Source: Myxococcota bacterium
Lineage (GTDB): Bacteria > Myxococcota_A > Polyangia > Fen-1088
Assembly: GCA_025934105.1 (NCBI GenBank)
Contig: JAICYS010000013.1
Span: forward strand, 1-45,270
DNA length: 45,270 nt
Reading direction: 5' to 3'
The first letter of the stretch is position 1, and every line of letters begins with the position of its first letter. Positions 1 to 8,737 of this stretch are shown piece by piece. Below the pieces are notes generated by a model, which was given only the letters and a program-made list of their open reading frames with translations, was not told the origin of the DNA and did not search any database. Position numbers and translations under genes: made by a program.

Positions 1-1340
1 CGCCGGCCGCGCCGGCGCCGTTCACGTTGAACGGCTACGTTCGTGGCGACGTCTTCGGCGGCAAGGTCTCCGGGGCCCGCGCCGGCGAGCTCAAGGCCGA
101 CTACGGTGAGCTGTCGCTCATCGCCCGCACACCCAAGGAGACCTACGGCGACGCGTTCGCCGAGGCGCGCCTCCGCTACGGCCTGCAGGGCGACGGCCAG
201 CAAGGGGCCGTGCTCGACGTGCGCGAGGCGTATGTCAACTTGTACGCGGGCCCGTTCTCGCTGCGGCTGGGCCAGCAGATCGTCGTGTGGGGCCGCGCCG
301 ACGCGCTGAACCCGACCAGCAATCTCACCCCCGTCGACTGGCGCGTGAAGTCGCCGCTCGAGGACGACATCCGCGTCGGCAACGCCGGCGCGCGCGCCTT
401 CCTGAACGTCGCCCCCTTCCGCCTGGAGGGGGTCTGGATGCCGATGTACGAGCCGACGCAGCTCCCGTCGGTCGCCCTGCCGGCGGACGTCTACTACGAC
501 AAGCCGGTTTTCCCGTCGCTGGACCTGCGCCACGGCACCGAGGCGGCGCGCCTGCACCTGCAGACCGCCGCCGTCGAGATGTCGGTCTCGTACCTCTACG
601 GGTACGCCCTCTTGCCCGGGCTGACCATGACGGGGCTGAACCTCACCTACGACGCCATGGCCAATCCCACCGGCACGATGCCGCCGCCGTCGGTGCTGAT
701 CTCGCGCACCGCCTACGACCAGCAAGTGTTCGGGTTCGACTTCTCGACCTCGCTGGGCGAGGTGATGACGGTGCGCGGGGAAGCCGCCTACCGCCGCCCC
801 TCCGACTACAAGGCCGCGAATGTCATCACCGGCCTTCCCGGCGACGGGCACGTCGCCTACCCGGACCTGCAGTACGTGGTGGGGATCGACCACAACTTCG
901 GCTCGCTCAGCGTGATCTTGCAGTACATGGGGCGGTACGTGTTCGACTGGCAGAAGCACGCGGGACCGCTGCTGCCGCTGGACGCCGACAGCCTGTCCAT
1001 GCAGCCGCCCGGCACCGAGGGCGTGGTCACGCCGATCATCAACGCCCAGCTCGCCAAGACCAACCAGATCCTGTTCGGACAGACCGCGCAGGTCCAGCAC
1101 CTGGGGACGCTGCGCTTCGAGTGGCTGGGCGCGCACGACACGCTGTCGATCTCGTCGCTGTGCATGTACAACTTCACCACCCGCGAGTGGGTGGTCACCC
1201 CGCGCGTCGGCTATCACCTGAGCGACGCGCTGATGGCGTACGCCGGCGCGCAGATCTTCCACGGGCCCGCGGACACGCTGTTTGGATTGATCGACGCCGA
1301 GCTGAGCGCCGGTTACGTCGAACTTCGCTACACGTTCTGA
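1..1340 (+). CDS. Outer-membrane beta-barrel protein, 5' end missing
   Basis: The reading frame is already open at base 3 (APFTLNGYVRGDVFGG), so the signal peptide and first strands lie outside the window; a TTG at base 27 is only an apparent start. About 445 residues are visible. They are rich in alternating aromatic/polar strands and end in VELRYTF with a C-terminal Phe, the usual BAM recognition signature of outer-membrane barrels. The motif around LRLGQQIVVWGRADALNPTS resembles the DUF1302/porin-like group often encoded beside a LolA-like protein and an RND-type exporter. The next gene follows 11 bp downstream behind a strong ribosome site, so the two form an operon. Substrate unknown. 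Confidence 0.75.
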   Translation, partial: PAAPAPFTLNGYVRGDVFGGKVSGARAGELKADYGELSLIARTPKETYGDAFAEARLRYGLQGDGQQGAVLDVREAYVNLYAGPFSLRLGQQIVVWGRADALNPTSNLTPVDWRVKSPLEDDIRVGNAGARAFLNVAPFRLEGVWMPMYEPTQLPSVALPADVYYDKPVFPSLDLRHGTEAARLHLQTAAVEMSVSYLYGYALLPGLTMTGLNLTYDAMANPTGTMPPPSVLISRTAYDQQVFGFDFSTSLGEVMTVRGEAAYRRPSDYKAANVITGLPGDGHVAYPDLQYVVGIDHNFGSLSVILQYMGRYVFDWQKHAGPLLPLDADSLSMQPPGTEGVVTPIINAQLAKTNQILFGQTAQVQHLGTLRFEWLGAHDTLSISSLCMYNFTTREWVVTPRVGYHLSDALMAYAGAQIFHGPADTLFGLIDAELSAGYVELRYTF

Positions 1341-1351
1341 GGAGGACGCAC

Positions 1352-2236
1352 ATGGACCGTCGATTCGCCCGCACGATCGGAGAGGAGCCCGGGGCGGCTT
1401 CCTGTGACCTTCCGCGACGACTCCGCTGGGCAAAGCGCAGCGCCGTCAGCGCGATCTCGTCTGCCGCCGCCGGGCTGGTGCTGGGCGCCGCCCTACCCGC
1501 CGCCGCGGCCGCCCCGTCGCCCCGCGACATCATGGACAAGGTGACCGTCACGCGAAAGCTGGACGGCTCCGAGGCGCAGGTGAAGATGACCACCTTCGAC
1601 GACAAGGGCCAGTCGCGCGAGCGCGCGCTCACCATGGCCACCAAGCTGTACGACGGCGGCAAGACCGAGAAGCGGGTCTATCGGTTCGTGTCGCCGGCCG
1701 ATGTCCAGGGCACCAGCATCCTGGTGTTCGATTACGAGAACAAGCCGGACGACGTCTGGATCTACCTGCCGGCGCTGCGCAAGACCCGCCGCATCGTCAG
1801 CTCGCAGAAGTCGCAGAGCTTCATGGGCAGCGAGTTCTCGTACGGCGACCTGAACATCCCGGCGCTGGACGACTTCAATTACAAGCTGGACCGGGAAGAG
1901 AGCGTCAAGGGCGAAGCCTGCTGGGTGATCGATCTGACGCCGAAGAATAAAGAGGTGGAGGACAGCGACGGGTACTCGAAGAAGACGTACTGGGTCAGCA
2001 AGGACAAGTACACCGTGCTGCGCGGCCTCTATTACGACAAGGACGGCAAGCTCTTGAAAGAGCTGGTCGCCGACAACGTCAAGCTGCTGGACCCGAAGAA
2101 CAAGCGTTACCGGGCCCTGCACATGGAGATGATCAACAAGCAAAACGGGCGCAAATCCATTTTCGAATCGACCAAGATCGCGTTCGCCCCCAACACCAAG
2201 GACGAATACTTCACCACCGCCTACCTCGAGCGCTAG
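1352..2236 (+). CDS. LolA-like outer membrane lipoprotein-sorting family protein
   Basis: 294 residues from an ATG with GGAGGA 5 nt upstream. A long N-region precedes a hydrophobic signal segment (about residues 33-54) ending in Ala repeats. The mature part contains the family pattern: MTTFDDKGQSRERALTM, DVQGTSILVFDYENKPDDVW, YLPALRKTRRIVSSQKSQSF and GSEFSYGDL. These match the LolA-like family that accompanies MMPL/RND exporters and outer-membrane proteins. It probably acts in the periplasm as a lipid or lipoprotein carrier for the partner barrel encoded just upstream. The family is confident; the cargo is unknown. Confidence 0.8.
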   Translation: MDRRFARTIGEEPGAASCDLPRRLRWAKRSAVSAISSAAAGLVLGAALPAAAAAPSPRDIMDKVTVTRKLDGSEAQVKMTTFDDKGQSRERALTMATKLYDGGKTEKRVYRFVSPADVQGTSILVFDYENKPDDVWIYLPALRKTRRIVSSQKSQSFMGSEFSYGDLNIPALDDFNYKLDREESVKGEACWVIDLTPKNKEVEDSDGYSKKTYWVSKDKYTVLRGLYYDKDGKLLKELVADNVKLLDPKNKRYRALHMEMINKQNGRKSIFESTKIAFAPNTKDEYFTTAYLER

Positions 2237-2258
2237 CCAACCGCCCCGCAGCGGCGCT

Positions 2259-2425
2259 CAATCCGTTCAACGTGAAAGCGGCCTCGCCGACGGTCACGGA
2301 CAGGGCCGCAATTCGTTCAACGTGAAAGCGGCCTCGCCGACGGTCACGGACACGCCGCAATTCGTTTAACGTGAAAGCGGCCTCGCCGACGGTCACGGAC
2401 ACGCCGCAATTCGTTCAATGTGAGA
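2259..2425 (+). repeat. Tandem repeat, 49-50 bp unit, three copies plus a partial fourth
   Basis: The core GTTCAACGTGAAAGCGGCC recurs at 2265, 2315 and 2364 (the 2364 copy reads GTTTAACG), and a degenerate copy starts at 2413. The whole unit, including CTCGCCGACGGTCACGGAC, is conserved, so this is not a CRISPR with variable spacers. The period is 49-50 bp, not a multiple of three, so it is not coding. It begins the 650-bp gene-free stretch 2237-2887. The TTCAACGTGAA part is a near-palindrome and could be a protein-binding site; function unknown. Confidence 0.9.
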
Positions 2426-2474
2426 GCGAGTGGCGGGCGGACTCCGCTCGTGCCGGTTGAGGGGCGGAAGGATT

Positions 2475-2575
2475 GGGGTGTCCGCTCCGTGCTCAAACAG
2501 GTCCTCGCGGTCGAGCCCGGATCTGCTCGGCACGCGCCGTAGGCGCTGCGGAACTGCGCGCGGAGCGGACACCCC
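2475..2575 (+). repeat. 101-bp structured inverted-repeat element, copy 1
   Basis: Outer arms GGGGTGTCCGCTCCG (2475-2489) and its exact reverse complement (2561-2575) enclose a 71-bp core containing CAGGTCCTCGCGGTCG and GCTGCGGAACTGCGCG. The arms extend two more pairs outward (TT/AA). The core recurs on the opposite strand in the element at 2671-2771, which has different but still fully complementary arms. Confidence 0.85.
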
Positions 2576-2670
2576 AACCCTCCCGCTTCTCAACCCGCAG
2601 TTCGCTCCGCCTTGAACTGCTTCCCCGTCGCGGGCGAAGCGTGGGGGAGGCGCCCAGCGCGGGCGGATTG

Positions 2671-2771
2671 TGTGGTGCCCTTCCGCGCGCAGTTCCGCAG
2701 CGTCTACAACCCCGGCCAAGCAGATCCGGGCCCGACCGCGAGGACCTGTTCGAGCACGGAAGGGCACCACA
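2671..2771 (-). repeat. 101-bp structured inverted-repeat element, copy 2, opposite orientation
   Basis: Arms TGTGGTGCCCTTCCG (2671-2685) and exact complement (2757-2771) enclose the reverse complement of the core of copy 1. The length is identical, 101 bp. Several arm positions differ from copy 1, yet pairing is kept on both sides, which points to selection for a hairpin. The remaining gene-free sequence (2578-2670 and 2772-2887) shows nothing recognisable. Confidence 0.85.
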
Positions 2772-2887
2772 CGATTCGCCGGTGTCCCACGCCGAACCCG
2801 ACCGGAGCCCCCACCAGACACTCCGCCCGCCCCACGCCGCCCCGCGAAGGGAGCCCCCGACGCGTCCCCCGTTCGGCGGGCAGCCCG

Positions 2888-4021
2888 TCAGGCTTGTTTG
2901 GCGGCGGCGGTGGCCGTCCGGAGTTCCAGCGGGGGAAGGAAGGTGTCGTAGAAGAACGCGCAGTCGCGGCGGATCTGCTCTTCGGTCAGCCCGAATTTGG
3001 CCAGGTCGTATTTGTGCTCGGACTCGTACTTGCGCTGCTTCTCGCCCCGCTTGGCGATGGTCGCGCGCAGCGCGGGCGTCATCGGGTGCTCGAGGAACGC
3101 GCACATCTCGTCCATCATCCCTTCGAAGTCCGCCATCATCCGGTCGTACCGAACGATGAAGACGCGCTGCCGGTCGATGGCGCCGGTGGTCCAATCCTCG
3201 TGGAACTTCTGCAGCAGCAGGATCCACGCCTTGTACATGCGGTCCAGCCAGCGCTTGCGCACCGGCTCGGGCAGCGACCAGAAGCCGAAGGCGCGATCCA
3301 GCACCCCGATCACCAGGCTCATCGAGCTGGGGATCACCGACAGCGGATCGCGGGCCATGTACAGGATCTGCGCGTCGGGGAACCGCTGCAGGAACTGCGG
3401 CAGCCGCACCGCCACCGAGAACAGCTTGGCGATGTTGCGGTCGGTGCCGTGCAAGACCAGGCTGCGCCGCCACAGCTTGTCCAACCACTCGAAGTCGCGC
3501 TTCGAGGTGTCGCGAACCCGCGGGTCGAACGCCGGCAGCATGTCCTGGTCTTCGAACGACAGGAAGAAGCCGTAAAGGAAAAACCCGTCCAGATATCGAA
3601 ACAACACCGCGACGTCGTCGGTCTCGACCGAGCTGAGGCTGGTCTGATGTGCGTCGGTGGTGTGGAACTTGGCCGGGCTGATCTTCTCCAGCAGCGGCAG
3701 CACCGGCCGCAGCAGCCTCTGCAGCAGCAGCGACGGATACAGCATCAGCAACAGCTCCATTCCCTTGCCGAACCCTTCGTCCGACAGGAATCGCTGCAGG
3801 AAGGTCGTCCCCGTGCGCGGGTTGCCGACCAGCACGATCGGGCGCGTCACCTTGGTCCGCCGCAACCGCCCCACCAGCAGGTTGTCCAGCGCCATCGCGG
3901 CGCCCACGAACGTCCGCACCAACCCGAACAGCACCGCCAGGAACAACGGCACCACCCGAACTTTGAACGTCCGCCGCATCACGCGGTAAAGACGCCCCAT
4001 TCTCCCGACAATCGTGTTCAC
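2888..4021 (-). CDS. PAPS-dependent sulfotransferase, membrane-anchored
   Basis: 377 residues from a GTG that overlaps the TGA of the DHH gene (GTGA). The longer upstream frame runs antisense-like through that gene and is rejected. A hydrophobic segment at about residues 24-45 suggests an N-terminal membrane anchor. The PAPS 5'-phosphosulfate loop is PIVLVGNPRTGTTFLQ (residues 61-76). The 3'-phosphate motif is visible as ILYMARDPLSVIPSSMSL. Both are hallmarks of the sulfotransferase family (Sulfotransfer_3 type). It is the last gene of an operon that also makes PAPS and probably removes pAp, so a dedicated sulfation of a lipid or surface glycan is likely. The acceptor is unknown. Confidence 0.85.
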   Translation of the reverse strand: MNTIVGRMGRLYRVMRRTFKVRVVPLFLAVLFGLVRTFVGAAMALDNLLVGRLRRTKVTRPIVLVGNPRTGTTFLQRFLSDEGFGKGMELLLMLYPSLLLQRLLRPVLPLLEKISPAKFHTTDAHQTSLSSVETDDVAVLFRYLDGFFLYGFFLSFEDQDMLPAFDPRVRDTSKRDFEWLDKLWRRSLVLHGTDRNIAKLFSVAVRLPQFLQRFPDAQILYMARDPLSVIPSSMSLVIGVLDRAFGFWSLPEPVRKRWLDRMYKAWILLLQKFHEDWTTGAIDRQRVFIVRYDRMMADFEGMMDEMCAFLEHPMTPALRATIAKRGEKQRKYESEHKYDLAKFGLTEEQIRRDCAFFYDTFLPPLELRTATAAAKQA

Positions 4022-5064
4022 GGCGACACCGCTCCTTTGGCTTCGGTCCCCTCGGCCGGGCCCGCTTCTCCCGCCGCGGACGCCGCCGGACCAAGCCCGG
4101 CTCCGTCCAGGCAAAACTCCGCCTCGAACGCGCTGCCGAATTCGTTCAGCGCTTCGGCCGGCAGGTGGTTGACCCCCGCGGCGGTCTTGCGGCCCCCGCC
4201 GGTCGGGAACTTCCGGCAGAAGGACTCGGCCGATACGCGCGCCTCACGCGGCACCCGCACCGAGACCAGATAGCCGCCGTCGGTCTTGGGCGACAACAGC
4301 GCCACCGCCTGGCCCACGTTCGCCTTGGCCAGGTCGTTGGCCAGCGTCCCCGACACCCGGCGCGCCCAGGCCGCGTCGGGCAGCACGAACAGGACCGCGC
4401 CCGGCGACCGGCGCAGCGGCTCGATCCCGCGGGCCAGCGCCATGTCGGCCCGGAAACCTTCGGCCAGCCGCCGGTAGGCCTCCGACCGCGCCGCGAACTC
4501 CAGCGGGTCCGGGTGGCGCAGCATCTCCGCCGCCAGGTCGGCGGGCGGAACGTGCAGGTCGGCCAGTGCTTCGCCGTAACCGTTGTAGTTGACGGCCGTG
4601 CCCACCGCCCGCAGCGTTTCCGCCGCCTCGCCGGACAGGCCGGCCTGCGCCGCCAAGGCGCGCGCCTCGTCGGTCAGGCTGTCGCCGAAGGCGCCCACGG
4701 CCGCCCAGGCGCGGCAGCGGCCGGCCAGGTGACGGTCGACGAGGATGCTGGTGCAGACGTCCGGCGCCAAATCGATGTGCGCCTCCAGCCCGGGGTGCGC
4801 CGGGATCTCGCCGGCAAAATGGTGATCGAAGTACTGGACGCGCGTGCCGCCCGCCAGCAGCGGCAGCAGCGCCGCCCGGTTCACGTCCAGCGAGATGTCC
4901 AGCACCATACAGGAGCCGCCCGCCTCCGGCACGACCCGCTCGACGAGCGCGATGTCCCGCTTGACCCCGGTGACCAGCCGGCCTGGCGGTCCGCCGGCCA
5001 GCCGAAGCTGCTGCAACGCGCACAGGCCGTCCGCGTCGCCGTTGAAGACGTAGGTGTGGGTCAT
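4018..5064 (-). CDS. DHH-family phosphoesterase, candidate pAp phosphatase
   Basis: 348 residues. The N-terminus [20 protein letters not shown] carries the first DHH-family Asp motif, VLDISLD the second, and FDHHFAG the signature [20 protein letters not shown] near the C-terminus resembles the DHHA1 GGGH-like substrate loop, with Arg where His is usual. Family members of the NrnA type hydrolyse 3'-phosphoadenosine-5'-phosphate and short oligonucleotides. Placed between the PAPS-synthesis gene (ATGA overlap) and the sulfotransferase gene (GTGA overlap), a role in clearing pAp released by sulfation is the simplest reading. The last 35 residues are a low-complexity Ala/Gly/Glu tail. The family is secure; the substrate is inferred. 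Confidence 0.8.
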   Translation of the reverse strand: MTHTYVFNGDADGLCALQQLRLAGGPPGRLVTGVKRDIALVERVVPEAGGSCMVLDISLDVNRAALLPLLAGGTRVQYFDHHFAGEIPAHPGLEAHIDLAPDVCTSILVDRHLAGRCRAWAAVGAFGDSLTDEARALAAQAGLSGEAAETLRAVGTAVNYNGYGEALADLHVPPADLAAEMLRHPDPLEFAARSEAYRRLAEGFRADMALARGIEPLRRSPGAVLFVLPDAAWARRVSGTLANDLAKANVGQAVALLSPKTDGGYLVSVRVPREARVSAESFCRKFPTGGGRKTAAGVNHLPAEALNEFGSAFEAEFCLDGAGLGPAASAAGEAGPAEGTEAKGAVSP

Positions 5065-7220
5065 GCCGACTCCGGATCGAGCAGCCCGCGTGCGTCCAGG
5101 TACGCGATGATCGCGTCGGCCGCCTGCTCGGGTGATTGGCGGGTGGTGTCGATCGTGATCTCCGGTCGATCCGGCCGTTCGTAAGGCGAATCGATGCCGG
5201 TGAAGTTCTTGAGGTCGCCGCGCCGCGCTTTCTTGTACAGCCCCTTCGGATCGCGCTGCTCCGCCACGGCCAGCGGCGTGTCCACGAACACCTCGATGAA
5301 CTCCCCCTGCGTCAACAACGCGCGGGCCATGAAGCGCTCCTCGCGGAAAGGCGAGATGAACGCGGTCCCGACGATCAGCCCCGCGTCGACCATCAAGCGC
5401 GCCACCTCGGCGACGCGCCGGATGTTCTCGACCCGATCCGCGTCGGTGAAGCCGAGATCCTTGTTGAGGCCGTGGCGCACGTTGTCGCCGTCCAGCAGGT
5501 AGGTGTGACGGCTCATGCTGTGAAGCTTCTTGTCGACCAGGTTGGCGATGGTCGACTTACCCGCGCCCGAAAGGCCGGTGTACCAGAGCAGGCAGGCGCG
5601 CTGCTGCTTGATCGACGCGCGCGCCGACTTGTTCACGTCCACCGCCTGCCAGTGGACGTTCTGCGACCGCCGCAGCGCGAACCGCAGCAGGCCCGCTCCG
5701 ACCGTCTGCCCCGAGATGCGGTCCAGCAAGACGAAGGCGCCGGTCTCGAGCCCCGCGGCGTAGCGGTCGAAGGCGATCGGCCGATCGAGCTGCAGGTTCC
5801 CCACGCCGATCTCGCCGCGCTTCAGCGTCGCCGACGCCGCCCGCTCCAGGGTGTCGGCGTTCAACCGGTACTTGAGCGGCGCCACGGCGGCGCTGACCGC
5901 CCGCGTGCCCGCCTGCAAGACGTAGCCGCGGCCGCGCAGGAGCGGCGCGTCCCCCACCCAGATCAGCGTCGCCTCGAACTGGTCGGCGATCTCCGCCGGA
6001 TCGGCGGCGGCCACGATCAGATCCCCGCGCGCCGGCCCCAGGCCGCCCTCCACCGACAGGGCCACGGCGCGCCCCGCCCCGGCTTCCTCGACCTCGCCGG
6101 CGGCGGTCAGGATGCGCGTCACCCGGCCGGTGCGCCCCGACGGCTGGATCCGGATCGCATCGCCGTTTCGCAACCGCCCCGCCATGACCGTCCCCAGCAC
6201 CCCGCGTCCTTCCACCGATTCGCCGACCCACTGCACGGCCAGACGCAACGGCCGGTCGGCCACGCCGGCGCCGGCCGGCTCCGTCGAGGTCATCAGCTCG
6301 AGCAGCGTCGGGCCCGTGTACCAGGGCATGGCCGCCGAGCGCGCGGCGACGTTGTCGCCCACCACCGCCGAGATCGGCACCGCGGCGTCGCCGGGCAACC
6401 CCAGCTCGCCGGCCAGGTTGCGGAACGCCGACTGGACCCGCGCGAACGCCGCCGGGTCGTACGAGATGAGGTCCATCTCGTTGACGGCCAGCACCACCCG
6501 CGCCGCGCCCAGCGACGCCAGCAACAGGATCTGGCGGCGCGCCTCGGGCGTCAGGCCGCGGCCCGCCGCGGTCACCACGATCGCCAGATCCGCCGGCGCC
6601 GCCGCGGCCAGCAGCGCGCGCGTCCCGGCCTCGCCGGCGGGCGCGTCGGCCAGCGCGACGTCGCGGCTGCCGGCGCGGAACCGCAACGGCCCGGAGTCGG
6701 TGGCCTGGCCGACCAGCCGCCGGGCCAGCGCGCTCTTCCCGTCGCCCTGTCCCCCGCAGAGCAGCACGCGGATTTCCGGCAGCGGCTCGGCCCGCAGCGC
6801 GGCGCCGACGCCGGCCGGCGGGTCGCCGGGGGGCGCGATCTTCTCCTGCGCCAGATAGCGCCAGACGTCCAGCTCGGTCCAGCCGGCCAGCGGCCGAACC
6901 CGAACGGTCTCGTCGGCGCGATGGCGGCCGTTGAAGAGGTGCCAGACCTCGGGCCCGCGCTCGACGGCCGCCGGGCCGCCCGCCTCGGCGCCGGCCTCGG
7001 TGCAGACCACCAGATCGGTCCCGGCCGGGTCCGGCGCGCCGGCCGGCACCAGCGTGAACGGCGGCGCGGCCGGCCGGAACGCCTTGCGCGCCAGATGCAC
7101 CAGCACCCGGGCCGCGGCACTGGCGCCGTCGCGCACCGCCGGGCGGTCTGCCCCCGCGACCGCCTCGCGAACCAGGCGGATGGCGTCGTTCTCCAGACGA
7201 TCGAGCCGAGGCAGGTTCAT
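5061..7220 (-). CDS. cysNC: CysD-remnant / CysN-like / CysC (APS kinase) fusion
   Basis: 719 residues from ATG 7220. Residues 1-150 align by eye with CysD ends: [24 protein letters not shown], then [15 protein letters not shown] and [18 protein letters not shown]. The PP-loop SxGKDS is replaced by Ala-rich sequence (residues 32-37) and the middle third of CysD is missing. Next is a CysN-like part: P-loop [14 protein letters not shown] (156-169), a DxPG equivalent reduced to DAPAG (192) and NKxD changed to NEMD (247-250). Only about 30 residues separate P-loop and DxPG, so switch I is deleted. The C-terminal CysC is intact: [46 protein letters not shown]. It should phosphorylate APS to PAPS; ATP sulfurylase activity is doubtful. 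First gene of the sulfation operon. Confidence 0.85.
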   Translation of the reverse strand: MNLPRLDRLENDAIRLVREAVAGADRPAVRDGASAAARVLVHLARKAFRPAAPPFTLVPAGAPDPAGTDLVVCTEAGAEAGGPAAVERGPEVWHLFNGRHRADETVRVRPLAGWTELDVWRYLAQEKIAPPGDPPAGVGAALRAEPLPEIRVLLCGGQGDGKSALARRLVGQATDSGPLRFRAGSRDVALADAPAGEAGTRALLAAAAPADLAIVVTAAGRGLTPEARRQILLLASLGAARVVLAVNEMDLISYDPAAFARVQSAFRNLAGELGLPGDAAVPISAVVGDNVAARSAAMPWYTGPTLLELMTSTEPAGAGVADRPLRLAVQWVGESVEGRGVLGTVMAGRLRNGDAIRIQPSGRTGRVTRILTAAGEVEEAGAGRAVALSVEGGLGPARGDLIVAAADPAEIADQFEATLIWVGDAPLLRGRGYVLQAGTRAVSAAVAPLKYRLNADTLERAASATLKRGEIGVGNLQLDRPIAFDRYAAGLETGAFVLLDRISGQTVGAGLLRFALRRSQNVHWQAVDVNKSARASIKQQRACLLWYTGLSGAGKSTIANLVDKKLHSMSRHTYLLDGDNVRHGLNKDLGFTDADRVENIRRVAEVARLMVDAGLIVGTAFISPFREERFMARALLTQGEFIEVFVDTPLAVAEQRDPKGLYKKARRGDLKNFTGIDSPYERPDRPEITIDTTRQSPEQAADAIIAYLDARGLLDPESA

Positions 7221-7421
7221 GGCAGCCAACGGCGGGCCGGACGGGGCGCCGAAGGACGGGTGCAGGCTAGCCGCAGCCCTCGACGGAATCAACGTGCGTA
7301 AGTGGCCAACTCCGCGGATGTCCCGTGGAATTTCGCGTAGCAAGACGGCGCCCTTTCGGCTCACGAGTTTGCTTCGAATCTTTGACGGGGGCCCGGCGCC
7401 GGGCCGTGACATGGTGTCGGC

Positions 7422-7838
7422 ATGCGTGCGGAAGTCATCTTCGCGCCCGTCTCGGGGCTGGCCGTGTGGACCGCCGGCATCCTGGTCCTGACCGGGTTTC
7501 GCAGACTCCGGGCGCTCCAGCGGCGCCGCATCTCGCCCCAGCGCTTCCGGCTCGGCGAATCAGCGGACGTCCCGCCCGACGTCGCGGTCGCCAACCGGAA
7601 CCTGATGAACCTGCTGGAGATGCCGCTGCTGTTTTACGTGGTGGCGGTCGCCTTCTACGTCACCCACCACGTCGGGCCGCGCGTCGTGGGACTGGCCTGG
7701 CTCTACGTCGCCCTGCGCGTTCTCCACTCGTGCGAGCACCTGACCAGCAACCAGCTCCTGCGGCGCGCCCTCCTGTTCGCCGGCAGCAACGTCGTGCTGG
7801 TCTTCCTCTGGTTCCGGCTCATCGCCGCGCTCTTTTGA
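7422..7838 (+). CDS. MAPEG-family membrane protein
   Basis: 138 residues with four hydrophobic segments (about 5-25, 63-82, 85-105, 118-137). The motif [22 protein letters not shown] is typical of bacterial MAPEG proteins, and the helix after it ([22 protein letters not shown]) carries the conserved Arg. MAPEG members are integral membrane glutathione-dependent or eicosanoid-type enzymes; the substrate of bacterial ones is mostly unknown. It is transcribed alone, divergent from the sulfation operon across 201 bp in which I see no clear signal beyond a TTGACG at 7382, and convergent with pldA (4-bp gap). Confidence 0.8.
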   Translation: MRAEVIFAPVSGLAVWTAGILVLTGFRRLRALQRRRISPQRFRLGESADVPPDVAVANRNLMNLLEMPLLFYVVAVAFYVTHHVGPRVVGLAWLYVALRVLHSCEHLTSNQLLRRALLFAGSNVVLVFLWFRLIAALF

Positions 7839-7842
7839 CCCG

Positions 7843-8733
7843 TCACTGAAAGGCGAGCCCGAGGTAGACGTGCGTCACAGTGTCCCCGGCGGTGATCAGG
7901 CGCTCGGCCTGGCCGTGGAAGACCTGGGCGAACAGCCAGGTGCGGATCCGTCCGGCGGTCGCCACCGGCAAGATGGCGTACAGCAGATCGTCCTCCAGGC
8001 TGTGCTCGCGCACGATCAGCCGGTTCGAGAAGCGGCCCAGCGCCAGGTGATTGGGAATGCTGAGGTCCAGGTCGAACACGATCTGGCCGTAGCCGACGGC
8101 GTTCACCACCGGCTGGTCCGACCCGAACGGCAGCCACAGGCGCACGCTCAGCGCCGGGAAGAACCAGGGCTCGACGTCGGGGTTGCGGGCGAACCCCCAG
8201 CGGCCCTGCACGAAGCAGGCGTTCCATTCGCGCGAATCGGGCGTCTGATCGACGTTCCCCACCGCGCCGAGGCCGTTCGACTCGTGCTGGCAGCCGAGCT
8301 GAGCTTCCCGGTAACGCACGTCCCGGTGCGGCCGGTAGCTGACGAACAGCTCGGGGTGATAATCGCTCTCGACGAATGGGGACGAGTGCGCGAAGTCGAG
8401 CATGTCCCAGAACGACCTCTGGGTGTAAGCGAAGTTCAGCGCGACGTTGTTCGCGTCGCCCAGGCTGACCATCTCGAACCGGATCGAGATCTGGAACTTC
8501 ACCCGCGGCGGCGATCCGCCGTTCGCCTGGAACGCGAAGTAATTCTCGTCCTGCAAGAAGAAGTACTGCGACGACAGATCGCCGGTGACCGGCTCGGGGA
8601 TGGAGGTGCGCGGCGGCGCAACGGCCGAATGCACCAGCCGCCGCGGCGGCGGGGCCGGCGGCGTCGCGTCCGCCCCGCGCGCGACTCCGCCCCCGCAGAG
8701 CAACGCCCCCACCACCGCGGCCGCCGCGCGCAT
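7843..8733 (-). CDS. pldA: Outer-membrane phospholipase A1
   Basis: 296 residues with signal peptide MRAAAAVVGALLCGGGVARGADA. The barrel contains YTQRSFWD and SDYHPELFVSYRP, then the catalytic block LGCQHESNGLG (His and Ser two residues apart) followed by SREWNACF, which supplies the third catalytic residue Asn. These match OMPLA, a dimeric, Ca-dependent outer-membrane phospholipase. The final residues (HVYLGLAFQ) end in Gln rather than Phe. It follows the XRE-cupin regulator by 4 bp, so the two are co-transcribed and the regulator may govern membrane-lipid stress. Confidence 0.85.
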   Translation of the reverse strand: MRAAAAVVGALLCGGGVARGADATPPAPPPRRLVHSAVAPPRTSIPEPVTGDLSSQYFFLQDENYFAFQANGGSPPRVKFQISIRFEMVSLGDANNVALNFAYTQRSFWDMLDFAHSSPFVESDYHPELFVSYRPHRDVRYREAQLGCQHESNGLGAVGNVDQTPDSREWNACFVQGRWGFARNPDVEPWFFPALSVRLWLPFGSDQPVVNAVGYGQIVFDLDLSIPNHLALGRFSNRLIVREHSLEDDLLYAILPVATAGRIRTWLFAQVFHGQAERLITAGDTVTHVYLGLAFQ

Positions 8734-8737
8734 CCGG

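Noticed and set aside
2259-2425. CRISPR array
   Set aside because: The whole 49-50 bp unit is conserved, with no variable spacers and no cas genes.
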